Under the pieces are notes generated by a model, which was not told the DNA's origin, searched no databases, and worked only from the letters and a program-made list of their open reading frames with translations. Below, piece by piece: positions 40,151 through 49,826 of a DNA stretch of 64,000 nt (positions are counted from its first letter, which is position 1; every line of letters starts with the position of its first letter). This DNA is from Bacteroidales bacterium (GTDB taxonomy: Bacteria; Bacteroidota; Bacteroidia; Bacteroidales; P3), in contig WRCN01000001.1 in assembly GCA_009783885.1 (NCBI GenBank), positions 100,821-164,820 of the forward strand, read 5' to 3'. The translations under genes were made by a program, and so were the position numbers.

Positions 40151-42370
40151 TCAAATACGATATACTTTGTCTATACCTTCAATTTTTCGAAGTTCGGTGA
40201 TGAGTGAATTAAGGTGATCAACATCCGAAATATAAAGCATGATGGTGCCTTCAAAAACGCCTTCCGCAGCATCCATGTGAACGGATTTTGCGTTTAAATC
40301 TAGATTTTTCGTAATTACACGAGTTAAATCCCGCCATATCCCTTTTCGGTCGTTGCCGGAGAGTTTAATACCCACCAAAAACGTCACTTGTTCGTCTTTT
40401 TTCCACTTCGTTTTTACAATGCGATTGCCGTATTTAGACATCAGTTCAATCGCATTCGGGCAGTTGATCCGATGGATTTGAATGACGTTGTTCGGCATCA
40501 AGATTCCAATCACATCATCGCCGGGAATAGGATTACAGCATGTCGAAATTTCGTAAGTGATATTTTGTTTGTCTTTGTTCAGCATCAAGGATTCTGGCTT
40601 ATCTTTGACTTGTTGTTGAATAGCCTCGTGAATGGTAGTTGGGTCGAGTTTACTTTTAGATCCGAACAACGTTCGCAACCAGCTCGGTGACTTATTTGAT
40701 TTTTCAAAAATCGCCCAAATGTCCTCTTTTTTCAACTGTTCGGTAGCAATGCGATAGTATAAATCCGTTTTATTTTTCGATTTTGTTTTTTCCAAAATCA
40801 ATGACAACGCGTCGGTATCTAATGGTCGTTTTTCCTCTTTGAAAAAAGCTTCCAACCTATTAGAACCTTCGGAATAATAGCGCCGTTTTTCTTCGTTCAA
40901 GTAATTTTTGATATGCGTTTTAGCACGCGCTGTAAGAGCGATATCAAGCCATTCCTCGGTTGGTTTCTGACGTTTTGATGTGATAATCTCGATTTGATTA
41001 CCACTGGTCAAAACATGGTTGATTGGTACTAATTTATGATTAACTTTTGCGCCAATTGCCCTATTACCAAGTTCAGAGTGAATATTATATGCAAAATCTA
41101 AGACGGTAGATCCTGTCGGCATGTTTTTGAAATCGCCTTTCGGTGTATAAACAATAATTTCTTCATTAAATAGATTTTGTCGAAATTCGTTCAAAAAATC
41201 TAACGCCTCTTTTGGGTCACCGGCGAGCATTTCGCGGATTTTGTTGAGCCAAATATCCAATCCGCTTTCTTGATGTTCAAAAGCTGCATCCTGCTTATAT
41301 TTCCAATGCGCAGCATAACCTTTCTCGGCGATTTCGTCCATACGTTTGGATCGAATTTGCACCTCGATCCATTGGCCCGTATGGCTCATCAATGTAGTAT
41401 GAAGTGCCTCATAACCGTTACTTTTCGGCGATGAAATCCAATCTCTCAGACGTGCGGGATTAGGGCGATAAATGTCGGTTAAAATCGAATAAACTGTCCA
41501 ACAATCCGTTTTTTCACGATCAAACGGCGAATCGACAATAATCCGAACGGCGAATAAATCAAATACTTCTTCAAATGCCACTCGTTTGGCTTTCATTTTA
41601 TTCCAAATTGAATGAACGGATTTCATTCGTCCGGAGATATGGTAGTTTAACGATGTTTCGGATAGTCTTTTTTCAATGGGTTGTATAAACTCGTATATAG
41701 CGCGTTCGCGTTCTGGCGCTGTGCGCTGGATTTTCTCCGAAATTTCTCTATAAATTTCCGGATCAGTGTATTTCATTGCCAAATCTTCGAGTTCGCTTTT
41801 AATAGCATAAAGCCCCAAGCGATGAGCTAATGGCGCATAGAGGAATGTTGTTTCGGAAGCGATCTTCAGTTGTTTGTCGTATGGCATGGAATCCAGCGTT
41901 CGCATGTTATGCAAACGATCCGCCAATTTAATCAAAATCACTCGAACATCGTCCGAGAGTGTGAATAACATTTTTTTGAAATTTTCCGCTTGAATGGAAA
42001 GTGTTCCATGATCGAAAATTTCATCGATTTTAGTAAGTCCGTCAATGATTTTAGCCACCGTCGGTGAAAACATTTTTTCGATATCGGCAATCGTAAATTC
42101 AGTGTCTTCCACTACATCGTGAAGCAGCGCACAAGTTGCAGATGTTGGCCCCAATCCGATATCTTGAACCGCAATCAACGCCACTTCGAGAGGATGATAA
42201 ATGTAAGGTTCACCACTCTTTCGGCGCATATCGCCATGTGCGTTCAGTGCCAAATCAAAAGCCTTACGAATCATTTGTGATTCATTTTCTTTCAGCGGAA
42301 CTTTGAACGCATTCAAAAGCGTATGATAGCGTTTAAGAATTTCCTTTTTTTCTTGGTCTTGGTCAATCAT
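40151..42370 (-). CDS. RelA/SpoT family (p)ppGpp synthetase/hydrolase
   Basis: 739 residues, stringent-response enzyme. The hydrolase HD residues are present (YIYHPLEVA, CALLHDVVEDTEF), so it is probably bifunctional; the synthetase domain shows GRMKSVHSIWNKMKAK, DLFAVRIIV and SPKSNGYEALHTT; then TGS (IVYTPKGDFKNMPTGSTVLDFAY), zinc-finger/helical region (ISTCCNPIPGDDVIGI) and C-terminal ACT. TATCTTTG at 42375-42382 (minus strand) ends four bases before the ATG, so the mRNA would be nearly leaderless. Confidence 0.95.
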   Translation of the reverse strand: MIDQDQEKKEILKRYHTLLNAFKVPLKENESQMIRKAFDLALNAHGDMRRKSGEPYIYHPLEVALIAVQDIGLGPTSATCALLHDVVEDTEFTIADIEKMFSPTVAKIIDGLTKIDEIFDHGTLSIQAENFKKMLFTLSDDVRVILIKLADRLHNMRTLDSMPYDKQLKIASETTFLYAPLAHRLGLYAIKSELEDLAMKYTDPEIYREISEKIQRTAPERERAIYEFIQPIEKRLSETSLNYHISGRMKSVHSIWNKMKAKRVAFEEVFDLFAVRIIVDSPFDREKTDCWTVYSILTDIYRPNPARLRDWISSPKSNGYEALHTTLMSHTGQWIEVQIRSKRMDEIAEKGYAAHWKYKQDAAFEHQESGLDIWLNKIREMLAGDPKEALDFLNEFRQNLFNEEIIVYTPKGDFKNMPTGSTVLDFAYNIHSELGNRAIGAKVNHKLVPINHVLTSGNQIEIITSKRQKPTEEWLDIALTARAKTHIKNYLNEEKRRYYSEGSNRLEAFFKEEKRPLDTDALSLILEKTKSKNKTDLYYRIATEQLKKEDIWAIFEKSNKSPSWLRTLFGSKSKLDPTTIHEAIQQQVKDKPESLMLNKDKQNITYEISTCCNPIPGDDVIGILMPNNVIQIHRINCPNAIELMSKYGNRIVKTKWKKDEQVTFLVGIKLSGNDRKGIWRDLTRVITKNLDLNAKSVHMDAAEGVFEGTIMLYISDVDHLNSLITELRKIEGIDKVYRI

Positions 42371-42416
42371 TTTGCAAAGATACGAAAAAAAGCAATTTTA
42401 ACAAAAAATATTTGTT

Positions 42417-43103
42417 TTACTTCAACCCTTTCACACTCGGTTTCCCCGCAATAAAATCCTTCAAATAAAACGGCTCAAAATATGCTACATCTACAAAATT
42501 CTTGTTTTCTAAGGTAGTTTGAGCGAGTGGAATCATATTTACTGCGGAAAATTTCAGTGTTTTGTCAATGCGAATTTGTGGATTGTTTTTGAAAATATCG
42601 GTACATTTTTTAGCACCATCTCCCAACAAAACTAACGGATGATTTTTTGTGAAGTCAGCAAACGAATTCTCGTCTATAATATCGGCTTGAATATCGCGTA
42701 AACACTCGTTTTTTGCGTTATAAACGGCCGTATAAACTTCCATGCGTCGAGCATCAATCATGGGGGCAAACAAATGGTTTTCGTCGTAATGTTTCGACGC
42801 AGTTTGTGCCAGCGCTTGCAACGAACTCACGGCAATCAGAGGTTTGTTCAATGCGTAGCAAAGCCCTTTTGCAATAGAAACACCAATGCGCAAACCGGTA
42901 TACGAGCCTGGTCCCTTGCTAATCGCCACAGCATCTAAATTCGACAATTTTACACCACTTTCTTTCATCACTTCATCAACAAAAGCGGCTGCCAATGTCG
43001 CGTGCGAAAGCCCTTCGTGATTTTCTCGAATAGCAAGTATTTCCGTGCCTTTTGCGAGGGCTACGGAACAAATTGGGGTTGAAGTTTCGATGAGTAGAAT
43101 CAT
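42417..43103 (-). CDS. tsaB: tRNA threonylcarbamoyladenosine biosynthesis protein TsaB
   Basis: 228 residues from ATG 43103; the frame extends upstream to 43163 only through the repeat DNA described at 43112. ASKHA-fold partner of TsaD. MILLIETSTPICSVAL at the N-terminus and AISKGPGSYTGLRIGVSIAKGL are diagnostic, and LFAPMIDARRMEVYTA follows. Lies downstream of eno on the same strand. Confidence 0.93.
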   Translation of the reverse strand: MILLIETSTPICSVALAKGTEILAIRENHEGLSHATLAAAFVDEVMKESGVKLSNLDAVAISKGPGSYTGLRIGVSIAKGLCYALNKPLIAVSSLQALAQTASKHYDENHLFAPMIDARRMEVYTAVYNAKNECLRDIQADIIDENSFADFTKNHPLVLLGDGAKKCTDIFKNNPQIRIDKTLKFSAVNMIPLAQTTLENKNFVDVAYFEPFYLKDFIAGKPSVKGLK

Positions 43104-43111
43104 AGGGAAAA

Positions 43112-43176
43112 ATGGTGCGAGGTACTGGGTGCGAGGTGGGCTTTTTACACACCTCGTACCCACTACCTCGACCCGT
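43112..43176. repeat. GAGGTAC-type repeats between tsaB and eno
   Basis: GGTGCGAGGTACTGGGTGCG (from about 43114) and the inverted CACCTCGTACCCACTACCTCG (about 43149-43169), the same heptamer family that is inserted in mnmE. It separates eno from tsaB. Confidence 0.75.
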
Positions 43177-43177
43177 T

Positions 43178-44479
<1,302 letters not shown>

Positions 44480-44527
44480 TTAGTTTTTTATGACTGCAAA
44501 GATACGAAAAAAAGTTGAAAATAACAA

Positions 44528-44560
44528 GGAGATTCCTCGACTTCGCTCGGAATGACGGCG
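44528..44560. repeat. Single arm of the ATTCCTCGACTTCGCTCGGAATGACG repeat family
   Basis: GGAGATTCCTCGACTTCG...GGAATGACGGC, itself imperfectly palindromic, between ftsB and the eno promoter. It is one arm of the composite elements at 33845, 53311 and 60073. Confidence 0.75.
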
Positions 44561-44566
44561 ACAGAA

Positions 44567-44881
44567 CTATTCCTCTACAAAAATAAAAATATCTTCATTA
44601 TCCCGTTTCATGAGGAATTTTTCACGGGCTATTTTTTCCAAATGTTCCAAATCGTTGTCCAATAAGTAAATATTACGTTTATTGGTTTCTATTTCGCGGA
44701 TGTAATACTCGCGCTCAATTTTGTGTTCTTTGAGTTGTTTACGCAATTTACGTTGTGAAAGTAAATTATTCGAACTGAAGAAAAGCACCCAAACGCCAAA
44801 TACAATCAGCGTGATGACGTACTTATCGGTCAAATGTCTGACGTATGGCATGGTTTTTAGTTTCGACAATAAATTTTTCAT
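44567..44881 (-). CDS. FtsB/DivIC-like septum formation initiator
   Basis: 104 residues: short cytoplasmic N-terminus, one membrane helix (YVITLIVFGVWVLFF, ~23-38), then a coiled coil (QRKLRKQLKEHKIEREYYIREIETNKRNI) and the YLLDNDLEHLEKIAREKFLMKRDNEDIF ending typical of FtsB/DivIC. Part of the FtsQLB division complex. Its ATG overlaps the lgt stop by four bases. Confidence 0.9.
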   Translation of the reverse strand: MKNLLSKLKTMPYVRHLTDKYVITLIVFGVWVLFFSSNNLLSQRKLRKQLKEHKIEREYYIREIETNKRNIYLLDNDLEHLEKIAREKFLMKRDNEDIFIFVEE

Positions 44882-45723
44882 GTTTTTTTTGTTGGAGCAT
44901 TCCGCGCAACGTCCGTACGATGTTTCGGAAAATTCGGCAATTTATTTTTTATGGCCATCCACAAAATCACAACTCCGGCTAAAATAAATGGAATACTGAG
45001 AATTTGTCCCATATTCAACCACATGCTTTCCTCAAAATCGACTTGCACTTCTTTGATAGACTCGATTGCAAAACGCGCACCAAACAGTAAAATCAGAAAA
45101 CTTCCGAAAAGGACACCTTCTTTGGGTTTGTAATTTTGTTTGATGTAATACCACAGCAAACCTGCGAAAATAAAAAGATAGCTCAATGCTTCGTAAAGTT
45201 GTGTCGGATGTTTGGGTAGCACTTCTCCATTATGTACGAATATAAACCCCCATGGTAAAGTGGTTGCATGACCGTAAATTTCAGAATTAAATAAGTTTCC
45301 AAGGCGCACTAAAATCCCTGTAAATGCTACAAAAATCACTACACGGTCGGTCATATACCAAAACGTTGTTTTGTGTTTTCTTGCTGCAAAATATAAGGCA
45401 ATCAAAATTCCAATAGCCGCACCATGACTGGCCAATCCGCCGTCTCGAATTTTAAAAATCTCAATTGGATTTGCCAAATAATAAGCCGGTTCGTAGAAAA
45501 AACAATGTCCCAAACGTGCGCCAACAATCGTGCCAATGGCTAAATAAAACAACAAAGTATCGGGAATAGTCAAATCGTTTTTCTCTTTTTTCATCATCCA
45601 CAAACATAAATAAAATGTGCATGCAAATGACAAAGCAAACATCAATCCATACCAGCGAATTTCAAATCCACCTATGGAAAACGCTACAGGATCAACATTC
45701 CAAGTGATATAGTTAAGAAGCAT
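44878..45723 (-). CDS. lgt: Prolipoprotein diacylglyceryl transferase
   Basis: 281 residues, about seven membrane segments. Transfers diacylglycerol to the lipobox cysteine. IRWYGLMFALSF, GARLGHCFFYEPAYY, DGGLASHGAAIGI, GNLFNSEIYGHATTLPW (signature with the essential Arg just before) and PTQLYEALSYLFIF are all present. Followed by ftsB with overlap, preceded by a MerR-type gene by one base, so an operon of at least four genes runs from the M23 peptidase gene. Confidence 0.95.
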   Translation of the reverse strand: MLLNYITWNVDPVAFSIGGFEIRWYGLMFALSFACTFYLCLWMMKKEKNDLTIPDTLLFYLAIGTIVGARLGHCFFYEPAYYLANPIEIFKIRDGGLASHGAAIGILIALYFAARKHKTTFWYMTDRVVIFVAFTGILVRLGNLFNSEIYGHATTLPWGFIFVHNGEVLPKHPTQLYEALSYLFIFAGLLWYYIKQNYKPKEGVLFGSFLILLFGARFAIESIKEVQVDFEESMWLNMGQILSIPFILAGVVILWMAIKNKLPNFPKHRTDVARNAPTKKT

Positions 45724-45724
45724 A

Positions 45725-46048
45725 TTATAAATTTTCTTTTAAGTTCAGCAAAAATGTTTTCACATTTTTCAACGTTTTTATGGTTTCAAATTTAGCATCC
45801 GTATCTTCCGAAACCTTTGACTTCAAGCGTTCTTTAGCACCTTGCAATGTAAAGCCTTGCTCTTTCACCAAATGATAAATTTGATGAAAATAATCCACAT
45901 CCGAGGCTGTAAATAGGCGATTACCTTTTTTGTTCCGCTGTGGTTTGATTACGTCAAACTCCTTTTCCCAAAAGCGAATGAGCGATGTGTTAACTTTGAA
46001 CATTCCCGCTACTTCACCAATGGTATAGAACATTTTTACGGATTCCAT
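45725..46048 (-). CDS. MerR family transcriptional regulator (small)
   Basis: 107 residues from ATG 46048, which directly follows the peptidase stop; the frame continues upstream inside the peptidase gene. MFYTIGEVAGMFKVNTSLIRFWEKEFDVIKP is a MerR-type winged helix-turn-helix and NKKGNRLFTASDVDYFHQIYHLV its wing region. The effector domain is short and lacks metal-binding cysteines. Common in this position in Bacteroidota, targets unknown. Confidence 0.9.
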   Translation of the reverse strand: MESVKMFYTIGEVAGMFKVNTSLIRFWEKEFDVIKPQRNKKGNRLFTASDVDYFHQIYHLVKEQGFTLQGAKERLKSKVSEDTDAKFETIKTLKNVKTFLLNLKENL

Positions 46049-46049
46049 G

Positions 46050-47018
46050 TTATGACAAACTTTGGTTAATTTCGTTAGCTTTCTCAAGAATTTGCAGGTA
46101 TTCTTCGGGTGTTACATCACCGAAAAAGTAATGCACCGGATTAACTTTGTTGCCGTGTAGAATTACTTCGTAGTGTAAGTGTGTACCAACTGAACGCCCT
46201 GTATTTCCCATACGTCCGATGATATCGCCGCGTTTGACTTTTTGTCCGACACGAACATCTGTTTTACTTAAATGTGCGTATAACGTTTGAAATCCAAAAC
46301 CGTGATCAATAAGAACCATAATTCCATAGCCTCTATAACCATCGGAGAATCCCGACCTAACTACAATTCCATCGCCGGTAGCATAAATAGGTGTACCGTG
46401 TGGCCCAACGATATCAACTCCTTCGTGTGGTTGATATACTCGGAAAATAGGGTGCATTCGCCTACCAAATCCCGAATGGACTTGTGCTGTTTCTTTATTC
46501 ACGGGAAAAATAGCGGGCATAGCTGCCAACATTTCTTGTTTGTTTTTAGCCATTTTGTAGACATCATCGAACGATGTAGACTGCATATACATCCGCTTGG
46601 TCAACTCATCTACCCTTAATGACGTATTAATGATTAGATCAGCGCTTGAATTAGCCCGAAACTCTTCGTAAGTTTCATTTCCCAACAAACGAGCATCTTT
46701 TTTGGGTGGTTCAGCTTCGAAAATAATGCGATACAGATTTTCGTCACGTGTTTGAATATCCCTGAGAACAAACGAAAGATGCTCAACCCTTCTATCTAAT
46801 TGGCGATATTGAAATTGAGATTGTTCCAAGTCGCGTCGCAGTCGACGTTCTTTTGGAGAATCAAAAACATAAACCGTAAATGCAACCGCTGAAGCAAACA
46901 AAACAATAGTCAAACACAAATAGAAGAGTATTCTTTTAAAAATCTCTTTTTTGCTCACTTTTACCTTTTTTACTGAAAGCGAATGCGGATCGAAAGCGTA
47001 TTTAGTACCTTTTGCCAT
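46050..47018 (-). CDS. M23 family peptidoglycan endopeptidase, membrane-anchored
   Basis: 322 residues: one N-terminal membrane helix (residues ~28-50), a coiled coil (RRDLEQSQFQYRQLDRRVEHL) and a LytM domain with HSGFGRRMHPIFR, PHEGVDIVGPHGTPIYA (His-x3-Asp), LIDHGFGFQTLYAHLS and GTHLHYEVIL (HxH), i.e. the full zinc site. It probably cleaves peptide cross-links or activates amidases. A TATCTTTG promoter is at 47041-47048 (minus strand), divergent from alaS. Confidence 0.93.
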   Translation of the reverse strand: MAKGTKYAFDPHSLSVKKVKVSKKEIFKRILFYLCLTIVLFASAVAFTVYVFDSPKERRLRRDLEQSQFQYRQLDRRVEHLSFVLRDIQTRDENLYRIIFEAEPPKKDARLLGNETYEEFRANSSADLIINTSLRVDELTKRMYMQSTSFDDVYKMAKNKQEMLAAMPAIFPVNKETAQVHSGFGRRMHPIFRVYQPHEGVDIVGPHGTPIYATGDGIVVRSGFSDGYRGYGIMVLIDHGFGFQTLYAHLSKTDVRVGQKVKRGDIIGRMGNTGRSVGTHLHYEVILHGNKVNPVHYFFGDVTPEEYLQILEKANEINQSLS

Positions 47019-47040
47019 GTGTTTTGTTCATATAAACCTA

Positions 47041-47099
47041 CAAAGATACAAAAAAAAATGCAATTTTACAAAAAAAGTAAAAAAAAAATTGTATCTTTG
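47041..47099. promoter_or_regulatory. Divergent promoters of the M23 peptidase operon and alaS
   Basis: Minus-strand TATCTTTG at 47041-47048 and plus-strand TATCTTTG at 47092-47099, separated by an A/T-rich stretch. Confidence 0.75.
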
Positions 47100-47122
47100 C
47101 AAGTTAATTTTTACCAAAAACC

Positions 47123-49741
47123 ATGACTTCTTCACAAATTCGAAAAACATTTTTAGATTTCTTTGCAAGTAAACAGCACCATATCGTGGATTCCGCGCCG
47201 ATGGTGATAAAAAATGATCCCACGTTGATGTTTACCAACGCGGGAATGAACCAATTTAAGGATATTTTTATCGGACATTCGCCTGTAAAATATTTGCGTG
47301 TGGCCGATACGCAAAAATGTTTGCGTGTATCGGGAAAACACAATGATTTGGAGGAAGTCGGACACGATACGTATCATCACACCATGTTCGAAATGCTTGG
47401 CAATTGGTCGTTTGGTGATTATTTCAAAAAAGAAGCAATTGAATATGCTTGGGAATTGTTGACCGAAATCTACAATATTCCGAAAGAAAATTTGTATGTA
47501 ACGGTTTTCGAAGGTGACGAAAAAGACGGTACTTCCAAGGATATGGAGGCTTATGATTTGTGGAAAAATATTGTTCCCGAAGACCATATTTTATTTGGAA
47601 GTAAAAAAGATAATTTTTGGGAAATGGGCGAAACAGGCCCATGTGGTCCGTGTTCGGAAATCCATGTGGATATTCGTTCTATGGAAGAAAAATCGAAAGT
47701 TTCAGGTCGTGATTTGGTGAATAAAGATCATCCGCAGGTGATTGAAATTTGGAATTTGGTATTCATGCAATTCAATCGTATGGCCAACGGTTCACTTGTT
47801 GAATTACCTGCCAAACATGTGGATACAGGTATGGGCTTTGAGCGTTTGTGTATGGTGGTTCAAGGCAAACAATCGAATTATGATACTGATGTTTTTCAGC
47901 CTATCATTCAACTGCTTGCAAAACTTTGTAAACAGACTTACGGTAAAGATTCAAAATCTGATGTTGCGATGCGTGTAGTTGCCGACCATTTGCGAGCAGT
48001 GAGTTTTGCAATTGCCGATGGACAGCTACCCTCGAACAATAAAGCGGGTTATGTCATTCGTCGAATCCTACGTCGTGCCGTACGTTACGGCTATACGTTT
48101 TTGAATTTTAGAGAGCCGTTTATGTGTCAATTGGTGCCGTTGTTGAGTGCGGAAATGGGTGATCAGTTCAAAGAACTCAAAGCACAGCAGGAACTCATCA
48201 CCAAAGTAATTGCCGAAGAAGAGGCCGCATTTTTGAGAACCTTGGAATCGGGTATTCGCTTACTCGACCAAATTATGGCAAAGGCGAAGGGCGAAAATCA
48301 AACCAAAATTTCCGGACACGACGCATTTGTAGCCTATGATACGTACGGATTTCCATTCGATTTGACGGATTTGATCTTGAAAGAAAATGGATTAACAGTA
48401 AGTTACGACGAATTTGAAAAGGAACTCAACCAGCAAAAAGAACGTTCGCGAGAGGCTGCTGCTGTTGAGACCGATGATTGGATTATGCTTCACTCCGATG
48501 AAGAAACGAATTTTGTGGGCTATGATGAATTCTCTTGTGAGGCGCGTATTTTGAAATATCGCAAAGTTTCTGCAAAAAATAAAACGTATTTTCAATTGGT
48601 GTTGGATCAAACGCCGTTTTATGCTGAAAGTGGCGGACAAGTAGGGGACAAAGGAATTTTGATTGATTTGCAAAACAACAAAACACCGATTTTTGATACA
48701 AAAAAAGAAAACAATTTAATCATTCATTTATGTTCGGAATTGCCCGAAAAGCCTGAGCAAACATTCACAGCACAGATTGACATGGAGGCGCGTCTGGCAA
48801 TCGCATGTAATCACAGCGCTACACACTTAATGCATCATGCATTGCGTACAGTACTTGGCACGCACGTTGAGCAAAAAGGGTCGTTGGTTCGTGCGGAAAG
48901 TTTGCGTTTTGATTTTTCGCATTTTCATAAAGTAACGGATGAGGAAATTCGCCAAGTAGAAAAAATGGTAAATGCAGAAATTCGTAAATGTCTGCCTTTG
49001 GCAGAATCTCGTAATATCCCTATTGATAAGGCACAAGAGAAAGGCGCATTAATGCTGTTTGGCGAAAAATATGACGATGAGGTGCGTGTGATTGAACTTG
49101 GAGAATCGTCAGAATTATGCGGTGGAACGCACATTTTGAACTCCGGACAACTTGGATTTTTTAAAATTATTTCGGAAGGCGCAATCGCTGCCGGAGTTCG
49201 TCGAATCGAAGCCATTACTGCCAAAGAAGTGGAAAATTATTGGTTTGGCTTGCAAGATTCGTTCAGAGAATTGCAAGAAATGTTTAAATCGTCTAACCTT
49301 AAGCAGGCGGTATTGAAAACCATTCAGGACAATGAGGAGTTAAAGAAACAAGTTGGAGATTTTATGGAATCTCGTAAACAGCAACTGAAAAAACACTTAT
49401 TGAATAGCGCGAAACAGACTAACCATATTCAATTAATTGAACTGCTCGACGAGCATGTTTTGCCTGAAATCATTAAGGGTTTGGCGGTTGATTTAAGAAA
49501 AGAAGTGCCAAATTTGGTGTTTATTGCAAAATCGGTGCAAAACGATCGTTCGTCAATCACGTTGACCTTGGGCGATGATATTGTGAAGGCCGGATACAAT
49601 GCCAACACGCTCATTAAAGAAGCTGCCAAATTTATTGATGGAAGTGGAGGAGGGCAGCCGTTTTCAGCGACTGCAAGCGGCACGAAAATCAGTGGTTTTG
49701 TGGATGCTGTTGCCTATTTGAAAGGGGAATTGTTGAAATAA
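47123..49741 (+). CDS. alaS: Alanyl-tRNA synthetase
   Basis: 872 residues, full length. Class II core (SSQIRKTFLDFFASKQH, FTNAGMNQFKDIFIG, GETGPCGPCSEIH, GMGFERLCMV), editing domain with CNHSATHLMHHALR (HxxxH) and SELCGGTHILNSGQ (CxxxH), and the C-Ala region with DGSGGGQPFSATASG. Ends next to two palindromic repeats. Confidence 0.98.
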   Translation: MTSSQIRKTFLDFFASKQHHIVDSAPMVIKNDPTLMFTNAGMNQFKDIFIGHSPVKYLRVADTQKCLRVSGKHNDLEEVGHDTYHHTMFEMLGNWSFGDYFKKEAIEYAWELLTEIYNIPKENLYVTVFEGDEKDGTSKDMEAYDLWKNIVPEDHILFGSKKDNFWEMGETGPCGPCSEIHVDIRSMEEKSKVSGRDLVNKDHPQVIEIWNLVFMQFNRMANGSLVELPAKHVDTGMGFERLCMVVQGKQSNYDTDVFQPIIQLLAKLCKQTYGKDSKSDVAMRVVADHLRAVSFAIADGQLPSNNKAGYVIRRILRRAVRYGYTFLNFREPFMCQLVPLLSAEMGDQFKELKAQQELITKVIAEEEAAFLRTLESGIRLLDQIMAKAKGENQTKISGHDAFVAYDTYGFPFDLTDLILKENGLTVSYDEFEKELNQQKERSREAAAVETDDWIMLHSDEETNFVGYDEFSCEARILKYRKVSAKNKTYFQLVLDQTPFYAESGGQVGDKGILIDLQNNKTPIFDTKKENNLIIHLCSELPEKPEQTFTAQIDMEARLAIACNHSATHLMHHALRTVLGTHVEQKGSLVRAESLRFDFSHFHKVTDEEIRQVEKMVNAEIRKCLPLAESRNIPIDKAQEKGALMLFGEKYDDEVRVIELGESSELCGGTHILNSGQLGFFKIISEGAIAAGVRRIEAITAKEVENYWFGLQDSFRELQEMFKSSNLKQAVLKTIQDNEELKKQVGDFMESRKQQLKKHLLNSAKQTNHIQLIELLDEHVLPEIIKGLAVDLRKEVPNLVFIAKSVQNDRSSITLTLGDDIVKAGYNANTLIKEAAKFIDGSGGGQPFSATASGTKISGFVDAVAYLKGELLK

Positions 49742-49743
49742 GC

Positions 49744-49821
49744 CGTAAGGGCGGGGTTTGCCCGCCCTACGATTACAATTGTGATAAATGATTATTAGGG
49801 CGGGCAAACCCCGCCCCTACA
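49744..49821. repeat. Two GTAGGGGC-family palindromes between convergent alaS and DUF5686 genes
   Basis: GTAAGGGCGGGG...CCCGCCCTAC (49744-49769) and TAGGGCGGGCAAACCCCGCCC (49797-49818, then CTAC). Each is a near-perfect hairpin; the pair lies between convergent stop codons and could terminate both genes. Confidence 0.85.
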
Positions 49822-49826
49822 CGATG

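Noticed and set aside
44528..44560. Short repeat arm considered as a transposon end
   Set aside because: No matching second end, target duplication or transposase gene is visible nearby.
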